From the NCBI RefSeq assembly GCF_028858725.1, contig NC_084763.1:3286001-3350000 (forward strand): a DNA stretch of 64,000 nucleotides, in the 5' to 3' direction. Positions 45,921 through 58,500 of this stretch are shown in pieces. This DNA is from Colius striatus (taxonomy: Eukaryota > Chordata > Aves > Coliiformes > Coliidae). The position numbers and the translations under genes were made by a program. Under the pieces are notes generated by a model, which worked only from the letters and a program-made list of their open reading frames with translations, was not told where the DNA came from and did no database searches. The stretch's first letter is position 1; each line of letters opens with the position of its first letter.

Positions 45921-48900
45921 CCAGTGTTTGGGGAGTGTAGGGTTTCTATGGTTCCTGTTGTCTCTCTAGGCTCTTTGGAGAAAAGTCCTTGGTTTTTTTT
46001 CTAGAGTGAACTCTCAGAAATGGTTAAAAAAGCACAGTGGTCTGTGGTTGTTGAGAGCTCTCAGGTGTTGCTTCATCAGGTTATCCCAAGGACACCAGCT
46101 CTGTAACTTGCTCAGGGCATTTCAGTGCTCTGATGGTATCTACCAAGTTCATCAAGAAGAACAAAATTAATAGTGGTAGGTGAATAAGGGCCAATTTATT
46201 ACTGCAGGAATACATTTGAGGCATTAATACTCTCTTATCTCAAAGTCCTCCTTCGTGATATGAGGTTGGATGCTTACAGTTGTACCCCTAAACCACTAAA
46301 TCCCTTTCACAGATGCACCTTCGAATTTACCAGACCAAGAAAATCATTTACCTGAATTGAATATCATCTCCAGTGTGAGATGGTGATGAGTATGAGAGAA
46401 AGGTGGCATTCAGGCACAAGTAAGAGGTTTCCAAACGAGAGCAGCAGAGGAATGCAGGTCAAGATCAGGGTGTCATCACGTTGTGACACAGCGTGAGGTG
46501 GAACAAACACGGTTCAACTCTTAGCGGTAGGTGCTTGGACACGTGGCTGGTGATGCAGAAGGGTGAGCATCTGCTTAGGAGCAGACTCAGGGCTTGGTAG
46601 CCACTCTGATGCACCGTGGCCTCACCAGTGTCCCTGCTTGGTTTTAACCTAGTGATTCAGGCAGTAGCTGGAAGAAATGACGCTGACAGTCATCAGGGAT
46701 GGTGATTTCTCGTGTTTATTGCAAAGCAGCAGAAGTAAACCTTTCTCTCGCCCTCTCTTCTGCCAGATCATGATAGCTAATATTTTAATGACTATTTGAG
46801 CTTCTGGCAAGCTTGGCTTTGAGGAAGGCTGTTTATAAAAGTGAAAAGGCATGTACCCAGAGTCACGCCTGGTGAGCGTGGGCAGATTTTGAAGTGTGAC
46901 TCGATCAGAGGTGCAGGTGAAAACCTCTGTGTAGATCTTCAATAAACACCGACAAGTGCAGCGTGGTCTCTCTGGTTTTCTCACTGAATAAAGGCAACAT
47001 GCAACGCTCTGGCATTTTTGCCAATATCTCCATGAAGGGACCCAGGAAAAGGAGTCAAATTGAGTTCCCTTTCTGATTTGTGCGCTGTCTGGTCAGTGAA
47101 GATCTCTCTTCCTTCCCCTCCCAGTCCCTGTAGCTGTCTTTCCCTCCAGTATCTGCTTTTTCCTCTTTGAGACAATCAGGTACCATAAATGGAGATGATG
47201 TTGTCTTGATGAAATGTACTATGAAATCTCCAGACATTTTGCAGTGGAAGTGTTTCCTGTAATTAATTGCTCTGAAGACCCCACTGAGGAGTGAGGGATA
47301 CAGGGAGTCACTGGGAAACCCAGCTGTGTGGCGAAATACTTCTTTTGCTAATCTGCTTTTAAAGCATCAGCACATTAGCACATGTGCCCAGATACAAAGG
47401 ACAAGCTCTTAGTGCTGTTTGAACAAGGTACAAATCTCAGCTCTAATGCACTGATGTGTTTTGTCCTTGCCAGCAAGATAAATACAAGCAATTTTTGTTT
47501 CAACACCGCTGAGCAAATAGTGCTGTCTGACTGTAAATTGCTTTAAGGGGGAATCAATAAGGTGCATCCACTTTTAATAGCCCATTTGCCAATGTTTTTT
47601 TTAGATCTGTGTATAAAGTTTGGGCATGGGTGATCATTGCTCACTTCACAGTATATTGCGTGTAAGTAACGCCACAACTCAAGGGCACAGTGAGAAGGTC
47701 ACGAGGCTTTGGGGAAGAGTAACAACTGAACATGGCAAAGGAAAGTTGATTGGTTTACACTCTGTTGCAATTAATCTCAAAGGAGATTTTCTCCATGTAA
47801 AATAGCCTCTTTTTTTTGTTGACTTAGTTATGTCGTGGCTTTTACCTCTGAGGGTGCAGAGAGCACCTTATTTCTGTCTTTCATAAATGAAGTTTAGAGG
47901 AAGATGAGTTATTTGATGATGCTTTTTTCTCCTTCCTAACTGCATGTTTTCACCACTCCTCCGTTTCAGCCTACCACTTGCATGCACTTCCATGGCAAAC
48001 ACTACACATCAAAAGATGTTTCAGGCTTGATTCTTACCTTGGGTTTCTTTTATAACTAGCTACATCCAACAGTTGCTCCCAGAAAGTACCCCAAGAGTGC
48101 TGTGATTTCATCTCATACATATCTGTGGGCTCATACGAGTCACATCAGACCAAGCTGCTCCTTGTTGGCTTTTTTGTTTTCTTTCAGTGGAACACACCAT
48201 TAAGTTATTGAGTGCAAGCATTTCTACCCAAAACTTGATGGCCTGGGTAGCAGAAAAGGGTTTGTTTCTAACTGCAGGGAAAGCTCTGGAGGCATTTCTC
48301 TGCAAGGGGGACAGTGCCTTGGCTGTTCTCAGTTCAAAAGTGCTAGAATTTGGTGTTTCAAACAATAAAGTGTCTATGCCAAGTGAAGTTTTTCTAGTAT
48401 CTGAGGGGTTTGATCTAATGAGAAGGCATCTGATTTATATGTTTCCTGCTCTAGTTCTTTTACAAGATCTCTGTTTTCTCAGGGAAAAAAACCACCCAGT
48501 TGTGATGAGGTTTGTGTTAGTCTCCCAAAGCAGATGGATGCAGTTAGACTGGGGAGCAGCTTTCCCTAGGAGCTGGTGCTGTGTTGTTTTGAGCACATCC
48601 CTCCATCTCATGCTTAGAAGAGAAGGGCCACTTATCTCCAGGGGTATGTGTCAGCACTTCTGCCTCTCACCTAGTGAGGAGGGTATGTCCCACAGTGGCC
48701 AGTGTGAATAAAAGGGTGAAAGTCCTTTACCTTCTCTTCTTTCTGTGTAATCCTTTGCTTGTGGCCTTGTTTGCCTTTGAGAACTGTGCTTAGGAACAGA
48801 TGTGATGGTCTTGACCAGTTTTGCCAGCACATTAGAAACACACAGATTTTTTTCCTACAGCATCTGCATTGTGCATGTGTTTTCTATTTTATTCCCTCCC

Positions 48901-51900
48901 CCTTTCTTTCAAATGTTTTTATTATGAGCTGGGTGCTGAAAGCTTCCTTTTTTGAGCCTGTTTTCAGCGCTGGGAACCTTTCATAGAGTACCCCAGGGCA
49001 ATAAATCACTTTGTGCTATATGGTTGTAACCCCGAATTAGAGCACCAGGGTAATGTGAAGGGATGATGGCCTTAGTCCCAAAGTGTGGAAGTGGAGGAGA
49101 AACATAAATAATAAGCTTTTGGTTTTAAGGAAGAGGCTGTTAATAACAAAGTTGTGGAGAAGACTTGCATGTAAAGCTAAGTCATAACCTCAGAGGACTG
49201 TACTGTGTATAACGTGGTGGGACTGCTCCATCCACACAGGACGTTTTGGTTGACACACATGGAGCTGTCATATCTTCAGTCTTTGCCCCTAAAAGCTTGT
49301 ACCCAGAGTTGACTGTTGTAAAAGCAGCCTCGTAGCTGGGTTCCTGTGAAGTGATGAGGAGATGGTTGCCTTTATTTGAATAAGGAGTAGGGCCACCTCA
49401 GCTGGGCCAGGGGCTTGTGTCGCTTTGATGGCACTCCTTCGAGGAGACCTGGTGACATGTGGTGATTTGTTACAAGGAAATGAGAATGTTTTATTGCAGA
49501 GCTGCTGAAAGATGATTACAGGTTTCCCTTTCCACAGGGTTTAGCTTGAAGAGGTTTTGAAAGAATGACCTAGAGAGACTTTGTTTGAAAATAACAGTAC
49601 TCCTCACCTGTGGCTTTCTCACAATGTCTCACGTGCTCCGTGGTTACCATCAAAATTGGGGGTGGGAGTAGCAGTGGGACACTCCATCACTACTTGAAGC
49701 CATTCTAGAACTAGCATATGCTGCTTTCTCAGCATTTGGTGCTGGGTTATATGTTTTGTTCTCTGTTCAGCTGTCGGTTCAGTCTCACCCTGCACGTCTC
49801 TGCAAACGGATGTTGCTTGTCAAGTGGCAACTCTTCTGGTCTTCTGTTGTGCTGTGCCACTGTCTCCTGCTCTTTAGGGCAATGTGTTGGGATGGTGTTG
49901 GATTGTCAAGTGTTGTGAGGACTTTGTTGTTAAACTGCAGCCTATACTATCCCTTCAGGGGCTGGATGAAAAAAACAGATGGGGTCAATATACATGTGAA
50001 CAAAAACATTAAGAAAGAAACAAGAAATAACCACTGTGCTCATCTTGCTCATTTCTGGTTCTTTTCCCTTCATTATTAGTCCCCTGTGATATTAAGTCTA
50101 CCTGGAGTTAGTTGGGTTTGGGGCTTTATTCCTCCCTGTGATGTCTCTGTTGAAGTTGCCAACTTGAGTCACAGTACGTGCAGCTGCTCGTATAGCCCAT
50201 GGCACCTCCCTTGGCAGACGGGTAGGTGAGTTGTTTTGGACAGTCCTATAAGATGTGGGAAGTGATCTGCAGGAGAAGAGAGGGCTGTTAATACAAAAAA
50301 ACCTCCAGAGATTCACTTTTACTCCCAAGCACTTGCTGATCTGTCCCTGCTTGGGTCACCTGGCTGTCACTGCAATGCTGCTGCCCTGGGGACGGAGGTG
50401 AACCTCGTAACCAGCACTGCCAGTTGGGTTGTCAGAGAAGAAATGAGGGGAAGAGGTAACTGGTGGATGAGCTATATAAAAAAGCAGGAGAAATCACGCT
50501 TTGGAAAATACTTTCCCTAGTATCTCGATTTTTCTACAGCAGTGCTCTCCCCCTGTAGTGGTTTTAGCCTCTGGTCTGCTAACTCCTGCCAGCAGCCTAC
50601 ATGCATACTGTGTTAGAAAAGAGGGATAAACCAACCAGCTCAGGGTTAACCCAACTTTCCTTTTAGCATGTTCTGCTCAAGGAAAATAGTGCCAATCTCT
50701 GACTTTTCCCATTTGGAGTTTGGGGCTTATAAAGTAATTTTTGTGTTAATCTTAAGTGTCTTTGTAGTGATGGTTTGCAGGTGAGGAAAGGCTACATGGT
50801 TTCTTAAATAATGCCACCAAAGGAACCTTGTGTGGTGCTTTTAAGATAAAACTCCTTAGGCCAACAGTTCAGATAGACAAGGAGAGAAAAGGGAAGCTGA
50901 TGTCAAGATGGTCTTTACTGTACTTTGTTGTTACTGGAGAGATATCTGCTGTAACAACAGAGGATCCTTTTATAAAACAGAAGATACACCCCAACATTAC
51001 AAGTATTCTGCATTTTATTTTCCAACAAAGAGAAAGGCCTTGATGAAGTCCTGGGTCACCCTCTGCAGTTTAAGGCTCATCACCAATTCAGATATATAAA
51101 AAGATAGCTGCAGGAGGAGAAAAGCTGGGCTCTGGCTCATGTCCTCTTGCTGCTTCAGGCATTCTTCAGCAGCGAGGTTGCACTTGCATTGTGAAGGCAG
51201 TTGGGTTTGGGGGATGGAGGGGATTCTCCCAAGCTAAGTCTGCAAGCTCCTTGCTCATTCTTCTGTGGATCTGCAGCAATCTGCTTTTTAAAAGCACGTG
51301 CTTCCTCTTGAGTCTAACCATCTTCTTTCAAAGATCACTCCAAGAAATGACTGAGAAGGTTTAGGAAGAGAAAAAGTCTGGCTGATGTTTGTGTTGTGCC
51401 TTAGCTTTGAGACTCAGAAGGAGGGAGATTGTTAGGCATGGCTTTATTAATTAAACAGAATTGTTGAAGAGAAACTGAAGGGGGAGATGTGAATGACCAT
51501 ACTTGCACCAGCTGAAATAGGAGGCTCTCAGGTGCCCACAGGACAGTTTCTCTTCTTCAGCAAGACATTTTGCATGATTTTTTTTGCAGGGGCCTTTGAA
51601 CTCTAAACCACACAGGAACCTAAGATCTGCAAAGGCTGTGGATGCAGGAGGGACGCGGAGCAGTGTCTGGAGTGCCAGGAGAGTGCTGGGCTCCATGCAG
51701 AGGTGTGATTGATGCACCATGCCAGGCTCAGGCAGGAATGTGCCCCGCTGGCTGCTGTGGGCGCAGCTCCATGCAGCTGTGGGAGGTGCCGTGTCCCGCT
51801 GTTCAGAGGGAGGACTTTTGTCAGGGCATGTTCCTGTAGCTTCTCACAAGCCCTGGGCCTCGGGACTGAGTTGAGTGTCAGGATCTCCTCCTTAAGCTGA

Positions 51901-52050
51901 GGCTCTCCTCCCTTTGAGGAGAACCTCACAGGAGCCCTCCTCCTCTTGTCGAGCCTTTGGGCACACTGGAAAAGTCGTGTTTCTTCTGGGAAACCTTTGT
52001 GAGGCATGACGGGAAGGGCAGGGGTTATTAAATGTTATAACACATTTAAT

Positions 52051-52137
52051 AGCCTGATAATAATATAGCCTGATAGGCGATAGCCTGATAATAACAGCCT
52101 GGTAGCCTGATAATAGCCTGATAGGCAGTCCAGCCTG
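52051..52137 (+). repeat. Irregular AGCCTGATA(ATA) minisatellite
   Basis: AGCCTG begins at 52051, 52067, 52082, 52096, 52104, 52115 and 52132, mostly followed by ATAATAA or ATAGGC. Spacing varies from 8 to 17 bases, so the array is irregular and compound. It lies about 50 bp before a CR1. Confidence 0.9.
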
Positions 52138-52184
52138 TATTGTGCAGACACCCCTCTTAGGCTTGCAGTCATTTGCTGTGGTGG

Positions 52185-52580
52185 CAGAATCACATAATTG
52201 TTTTGGTTGAAGCCCTTTAAGGTTATGGAGTCCAAACCCTCCCCTCACCCTGCGCAGCCCAGCACTAACCCCTGGCCCTCAGCACCACGGCTCTGGGATC
52301 CCTCCAGGGCTGGGCACTGCCCCAGCTCCCTGGGCAGCCTGGCACAGGGGCTGACACCCCTCTCAGGGAAACAGTTCTGCCTCAGCTCCAACCTCAACCT
52401 CCCCTGGGGCAGCCTGAGCCCATCTCCTCCAGGGAGCAGAGACTGACTCCCACTTCACTACACCTTCCTGTCAGGTAGTTGTAGAGAGTAATGGTATCTC
52501 CCTTCAGCCTTCTCTTCTCCAGACTAAACAACCACCCCAGCTCCTTCAGCCACTCCTCACCAGACCACTTCTCCAGACCT
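52185..52580 (-). mobile_element. CR1 LINE, 5'-truncated, different subfamily
   Basis: The segment begins CAGAATCACATAATTGTTTT, TTGAAGCCCTTTAAGG and ATGGAGTCCAAACCC. This tail type differs from the GGTTGGAAGGGACC type elsewhere in the window. It continues through CTGGGCAGCCTGGCACAGGG, CAGGGAAACAGTTCTGCCTC and CTTCTCTTCTCCAGACTAAA, then CAGCTCCTTCAGCCACTCCTC. About 395 bp remain, on the minus strand. Confidence 0.92.
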
Positions 52581-55500
52581 TGCATGGTGAGATAAATCCT
52601 GTTTCGTTGCTCTTTGCACAGCCAGTTTCATTTTCTACTGAAAACTAAGCCGGCTTATGTAATTTGGTACAGTTGGTGTGGTGCCTGATCAGATGCTAGC
52701 TGTTGTTCTACAGCTGGCATGAGCATGGTATAAAGGCACAGAGTCAAAATTAATGTGCTGTCATGTGTCTGAGCTCCCCCACCAGAAATGCTCTTCTGGG
52801 CCTGATCTGAACCCGTAATAAATAGGAATTGCAAAGTAGTTGTGTTAGAAGACACAAGGTTGTCTCTGATAAAGAAGGTGGCTGAAGATATGAGCAGGTA
52901 ATGATTGAGAGCACTCTGTAAAGTGCTGTTAGTACCACTGTACAGGTGATGAAGCTAAGGCACACAGAGCTTAAGTGATGGTTCTGTTGGAGCACAGGGT
53001 AGAGTTGAGGCCATGTGTTCTCGGTGTCCTCGTGAGGAAGATGGTCTGCTGCCGTCACTCTGAGCTACTCCAGATTGCTTTAAAGGACAGGGTGGAAAGA
53101 TCTGAAGAGGAGCCCTGGCTTTCCTGTCCTCTTTGTCCCAACCAAAGACAGAGGTGGGAGCGTGACCCACCATGTCTCCAGGACAAAGAGAGAAACCAGC
53201 CACTTGACAAGAAGGGAAGGGTCCTGCCCTGCCAGCATTTGTCACTAGTGGACAATCCTCAGTGTGTTTTTAGCCTGACACCCACCTCTTTATATGCAAC
53301 CAGGAACATTTTCAGCATTACCAGCAGCTCATTTTTCCTTGTCCAACACCTGGCTTTGGCATCTCTTCTTTTTTAATGTATTGAGGATAGGTATGGTGTG
53401 GTTCTGCAAGGAAAAAGAAGCTGCTGGAAGGCTCTGCCTGGTTCCTGAGCTGCAAGCCAGCGAAATTCTGTGGCAAGTCGGATCTTGAGCGAAGGTTTAA
53501 CAGCAAGACCTGGGTGGGGTTGGCCTCTGCCTTCAGAAGTAAGAGTTTTCTGGGAGTCACTGAAGTGATATTTGGTGCTTTGATGAAAGAGCCATCCTGT
53601 CCTTGACAGTCTAGACTCTCTGCAGAAAATTAACCTGGCAGTGGCATTGTTTAAACAACAAAAAACCACCCCACCAACACCCCTGATTAGGGTTTGTTTC
53701 AGAGGTCTTTTGTGATATGAAGTGTCTGAATCTGGTAAAATAAATGCAAGAAGCCATTTGCTCCTCTCCTTCCCACTGGTGACCTTGCCCCCTGCCATGA
53801 GGAGGCTTCTTTCAGTGGAGGTTTCTTTGTTGACCATTCCCTGTTGGAAATGTGCCTGTGATGTGCTAGTGAGTGCTGGAGCTTTCCTCAGGCACCGAGG
53901 TGCGTGGTCATAAAGCTGTCACCCAGGTTGTCCCTCCTTTATTGCTCCTTCCAGTACTTTGCCTGCACTGACTTGGGCTTCGGTACAAGGACAGAGCTGT
54001 TTCTGCAGTCTAGGTGGCGAATGTAGAGTTGCTCTCTTCAATCTGTGAAATGGAGAAGGAGAAAGAGCGTGGCTTGCCAGAAAATCACTCATCAAAATGA
54101 GGGCAAATATCATGTTCTGGGAAACAACTCAAGGAAAAGCAGAGCTCCTCACACCCATGTGTTCAGTCTGCTCTGCCTGTATGGTACATACAGCTTTAGG
54201 CTCTTGAAGCTGCAGAAACTGAAGCTGCTGTGAGTTAAAGCCCAGGTGCTCAGGATAGGAAGGAGTCAGAGCCAGGACAAGCAGAGGGAGGAGATGGAAG
54301 CCTGCTCAGTTGCTTCAGCCATTTGTTAAGTGAGTTTATATCTGCGAGTCCCTGCTACAGAGCAGATATTTTTCCCCCCTATTTTTTTAGAGAACCATGG
54401 ACTAAGAAAGTTAAAACCCAAGGGTGGATTTTAACCGTGGCTCTTAGTTGGTGACGTATCATCCAACTGCAGTCCAGCTTAATGGTATGAAAAGCAAAGA
54501 TAAATGAGGAGGGAAATGGAAGAGATGAAAAGGAGACCTGCAGTACTGATGTGTTTCTTTTCCCAGCCCATGAGCTGAGGAGACTGTGGATATCTATCTT
54601 GCTCGTGGGCGAGAGCCACATCTCCTTTTAAGGGCTCTGTTGTACGTGAAGTGCTTTAAGGAATGGGGGGAGTTTTTGACTGGAAAAGACAAAAAGAAGT
54701 AAGGTCATTTGTACAGTTGAAAAGTGATATATTTTTCAGCTTTGCTTCAGGAAAGTTTGTACCAAGCCTTCATTCTTCGTTGAACTGATTGTTTCCATAT
54801 GGACTGACTTTTTGTGCTCAGCTAACGTTAATCCAGCTGGAAACTAAGCAGCTCTTAATTCTCCTCCTTCCCACTGCAGAAAATGCACCTCTGTGTGCAC
54901 ATTAATTGCCTGTTAGTGCAGTGTCTGTAGGGTCTTTGGAGGAATTGGTAGAACCGTGCTCCAGAACAAGTTATTGAAGCAATTACTGGGCTGTTGCAGT
55001 GGAGTTGGGTCAGTATGAAGCAGGAGCCTTCCCAGCACCCCAGCGAGATTCCCAGCATCTTGCTCATGGTTGAAAGACGTTTCCTTTTCTTTCCAAATTT
55101 AGGACACCAATGAAATTTAAACTAAACTAGGAGAATTAACAGAAACATTTACAGGGCAGTTGAAATAATTTGTGGTGTTAATACAAAAGCAAAACATTCC
55201 CAAGAAAGGATTGGAAAGCAGGGTTATGTCTTGCTTTGAAAAAATGAAAAGCCAGCAGATTCCTTTTCACCTCATCTCCCAACTCATGGCTTGCGTTCGC
55301 CTCTCCCAAATGCTGCCGACTCTTGTATGTTTGTTTAGATTGAATAAAACATCCAGATGGGGGTTTTTTTTCCAGGTTGGGTCAGAGAAGCATAACTGGC
55401 TCAACCTGTGAAGCATAAATGACAAATATCAATATTTTAACAAGTGAGCAGCTGCTGCATTTTCACTTCTTGCAGCGTGTGGCCTTCTGGAAGGGAATGG

Positions 55501-58500
55501 GAAGCGAAATTGGACTGAAGGGGAAGGAGAAAGGAGAGGTGGTAGATAAAAAAAGAGACTGAGGAAATGTGTTAAAATGACACCTCTTGAGAGAATGTGT
55601 TTGAACAAGTGGAGATTTACAAGGTTTTGTCCTACTCCATGGCAACTTGGGTACACAGACCAAACGTGTCATCGCAAGTAGCGTGGGGCAGGTGAGCTCT
55701 GTGCCAAGAAGCGAGAAGGGAACGGCGTGAGGGGGCGGGTGAAGCTGAGAGGCCCGTGGGACCTCTGCTCGCTGCACATCCACAGCAGGCCTGATGGAGG
55801 AGGCAGGAGGAGCTGATGCCTTTAGCCACAGCTGGAGATTTGACTTTGTAAGGGCAGCCAGTTACTGATTCCTTCATTATTTCCCTTTTTTTGGACAAAA
55901 TGTTTATTTACCAGTCCCCATAATGCCACATGAAAGAAGAATACACATTTACTTGCATTGCCTTGCTTTAGACACGTGCCTTGCTCTTCACTTTCCTGTG
56001 CTGTCTCCCACGTATGACCAGGACATGTTGCTCCATGATGGCTTGCTGCCTGTTTTCCAACATGCTCTAAGGTTTGCCTTTCAATTTTGTGCCTTCCTTT
56101 GATTTATTTCTGCTTGTGCCTTTTGACTCATTGTAGCACAGAACACCCCAACCACTGATGTGGTTACGTTGGAAGCTGAAACTGAAGACCTTTTTGAGAG
56201 ACACCAAAAAGTTTTAGATAATTCCTAATGCACCTTGACTGACAGGGCTTCCCTTGAATGGGAACTGCAGCGTGAGCTCACCCTGAGACACGGATTTCTC
56301 GTGGCGGCTTAACGCGTTCTCGGCTCAGCATAATTCTCGAGCTGGTACCACTCAATATATGCCATAATCTTAGCTCAGTGGGTCTGTCTCAATTGAAAGA
56401 TTAATGGCAAATTGGTTTGTTCAGTTTCATAGTTTGGGAATTAAAAAAGGGAAGAAAAAAGAAAAGATCTGGCTACTTAAAATAATCTTTACTGCAGCTT
56501 AATGTTCCCTGCAGCTAGAGAATGTCCATGAACTGAGTGGGCAAAGCTCCCCTCTCCATGGCTTTATTGGAGTTAGTGGGTTAGTACAGATGAAACAAGA
56601 ACTTGTGTGAAGTTCTGCCTGTGTCAAGCTGTGTGTCCACTATCTGCAAGTGAGACAGAAGGCAAGCTGCTGTGATGTCCATTTCTGGGGTGATCCCAGG
56701 TGCGATTGGGGTGCCTTTAGGAAAGACACGATATAGGCTAATGATGAAGTGCAGCCGTGAAGATCCTGTTCTAGATCAGCCCATGGAAGTGCCTGTAAGG
56801 GAAAGCAGGGATGTGACATGCTTTATTCCAGCTTGGCCTTTAGTCCTAGGGCAAGTTGAAGAGCTGTGTTTCGTTCCGGGGTGAACACTGGAAGCATATT
56901 CCCCTCTCTGCTGCTCTTCCTCTGTCCTGTCTCGTCATGTTCAGATCAGCTTGGTTTGACATGACCCACTGGCTAAGTCTGCCTTGTTCAGTGTGACAGT
57001 TTGGTTTCTGACAGGAAATGGTTGTCTTTACCAAAGCTCCAGTGGGCTGAAAGCAAAGCAAACGACAAACAGGAGTGTGAGTTCTGCCTGTGCCATCCAA
57101 CGAGGAGGGGAGAGGGAGACGGTATGAGAAGGTTATGGGACAAGAGCAGACCTCCTCCTCCTTCTGTCACTGATGATGCTTCTGAAAAACAAGCACTTCT
57201 AACTATGTTCTGCTTTTTTTCCTTGCTACATTTGTGTTGTGTGTTTCTGTCCTTCACCAAAACGTGTTTGAAAATGGGAGTTGGTTATGAGCTCCTCTCG
57301 AAACTTGTCATTAGGTGCCATCAATACCTGACTCTAGCTAAACACCAAGGGGAAATACCCAAAGAAGCATTACTGCTTTAAAATGTTAAGTGGTTCATTA
57401 CCAGTAGCAACTTGCTGATTGCCCCAGTGGAATGCAGAGGGAGGAGCAAGCTGGGCACTATGAGGACATGATGAGTATTTTACCAACCTCTCCAGCCCCT
57501 TCATCTGGGCAGCACAAGCACTGTGAGAAGACAGTACTTTTCCTCTCAGGGAGGGTCAGTTCAAGTGGGCCCTGTTTGGTCTGTGGGTTTCTCTTTCTTC
57601 TTGAAAGCAGGAGAATTCAAACAAAGGATGAGAGAGAGCAGAAGATGGTTCCATCCTTCTGTGAGATAAACAGAGGAATTTGATTTGGGAGAGACGTGAT
57701 GTTCTTGCAGCTCCAGAGACAAAGGCAGTTTTTAGGCTGTGAGGGTAAGCAGGTGGCTGATGTTAAGGAGAGCAAGGAGCAGCCTGTGGTTAAAGAGGGA
57801 TGGAGTGAGACTGAGACATTTCTGCCAGGTTCTGAAAGTGGGCTCTCGTTGTTTAGTCTGTGCTGTGTCCAGAGGGTGGGCCATCTGCTCAGCTCTTCCA
57901 AGTAGCAAAGTTAGCAGCACAAACCCAGAATATTAAGGCTGTGTAAGAACAGTGCCCTGTTTATGCAAGTTTTATGTGCTCTTTTTCATACACTGAACAA
58001 AAGCTCTTCTGGGCAGTGGATCAGCAGGGTGAGTGCTGCTGCCTTCCTAGCAGTCTTGCTTCTTGTGAATGGGTGGCATCATCTTTTGGTAGTTACACTC
58101 TACTTCTGAGCAGCTAATTTCTAGCTGAATGAACCTAAGAAGAGGCATGAAAGCATCAGAAATGGAAATGACTTTGAAAACAAGGCACATCCCTTACTAC
58201 ATGATTCATAGGAAAAGCTTTGCCTTTTTTTTTCCCGTTCAAGATCTATTGCAATAGTTTTATCTATCCAAGAAACAAACCCAATCCTTTATTTTTTCAT
58301 CTAAGGCAGTGTGTTTTGTATTCTCCTGAATTGGAGAGGTAGGGAAACTGACCAGGGAATGGGGGAAATTCAATAGTCCTCTGTGGTGGTGAGAACCAAT
58401 TATTGTATCTGCCACCTCCTGTTCTTGAGAATGAATGAGTTGGGAGACAGCACAGAGCAGCTCATCTCCACAGGAAAACCCTCTAAGCTGGCCACAGCTG

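Larger units (their letters stand above)
40346..52050. other. EGFR intron 1 segment
   Basis: About 11.7 kb of intronic DNA free of recognisable CR1. It carries a separated 92-bp direct repeat (42982 and 43266), a CpG-enriched patch (about 45415-45920) and an AT-rich, possibly conserved stretch at 47340-47600. A 174-codon open frame at 48187-48711 shows no known domain and is within chance expectation. No exon is recognised. Confidence 0.65.

Noticed and set aside
48187..48711. 174-codon open frame on the plus strand
   Set aside because: No family recognised. About one frame of this length is expected by chance in the window at this base composition.
50553..50650. Possible start of an avian retroviral LTR (TGTAGTGGTTTTAGCC)
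   Set aside because: Only the first bases resemble LTR starts. No matching end, polyadenylation signal, primer-binding site or second copy was found.
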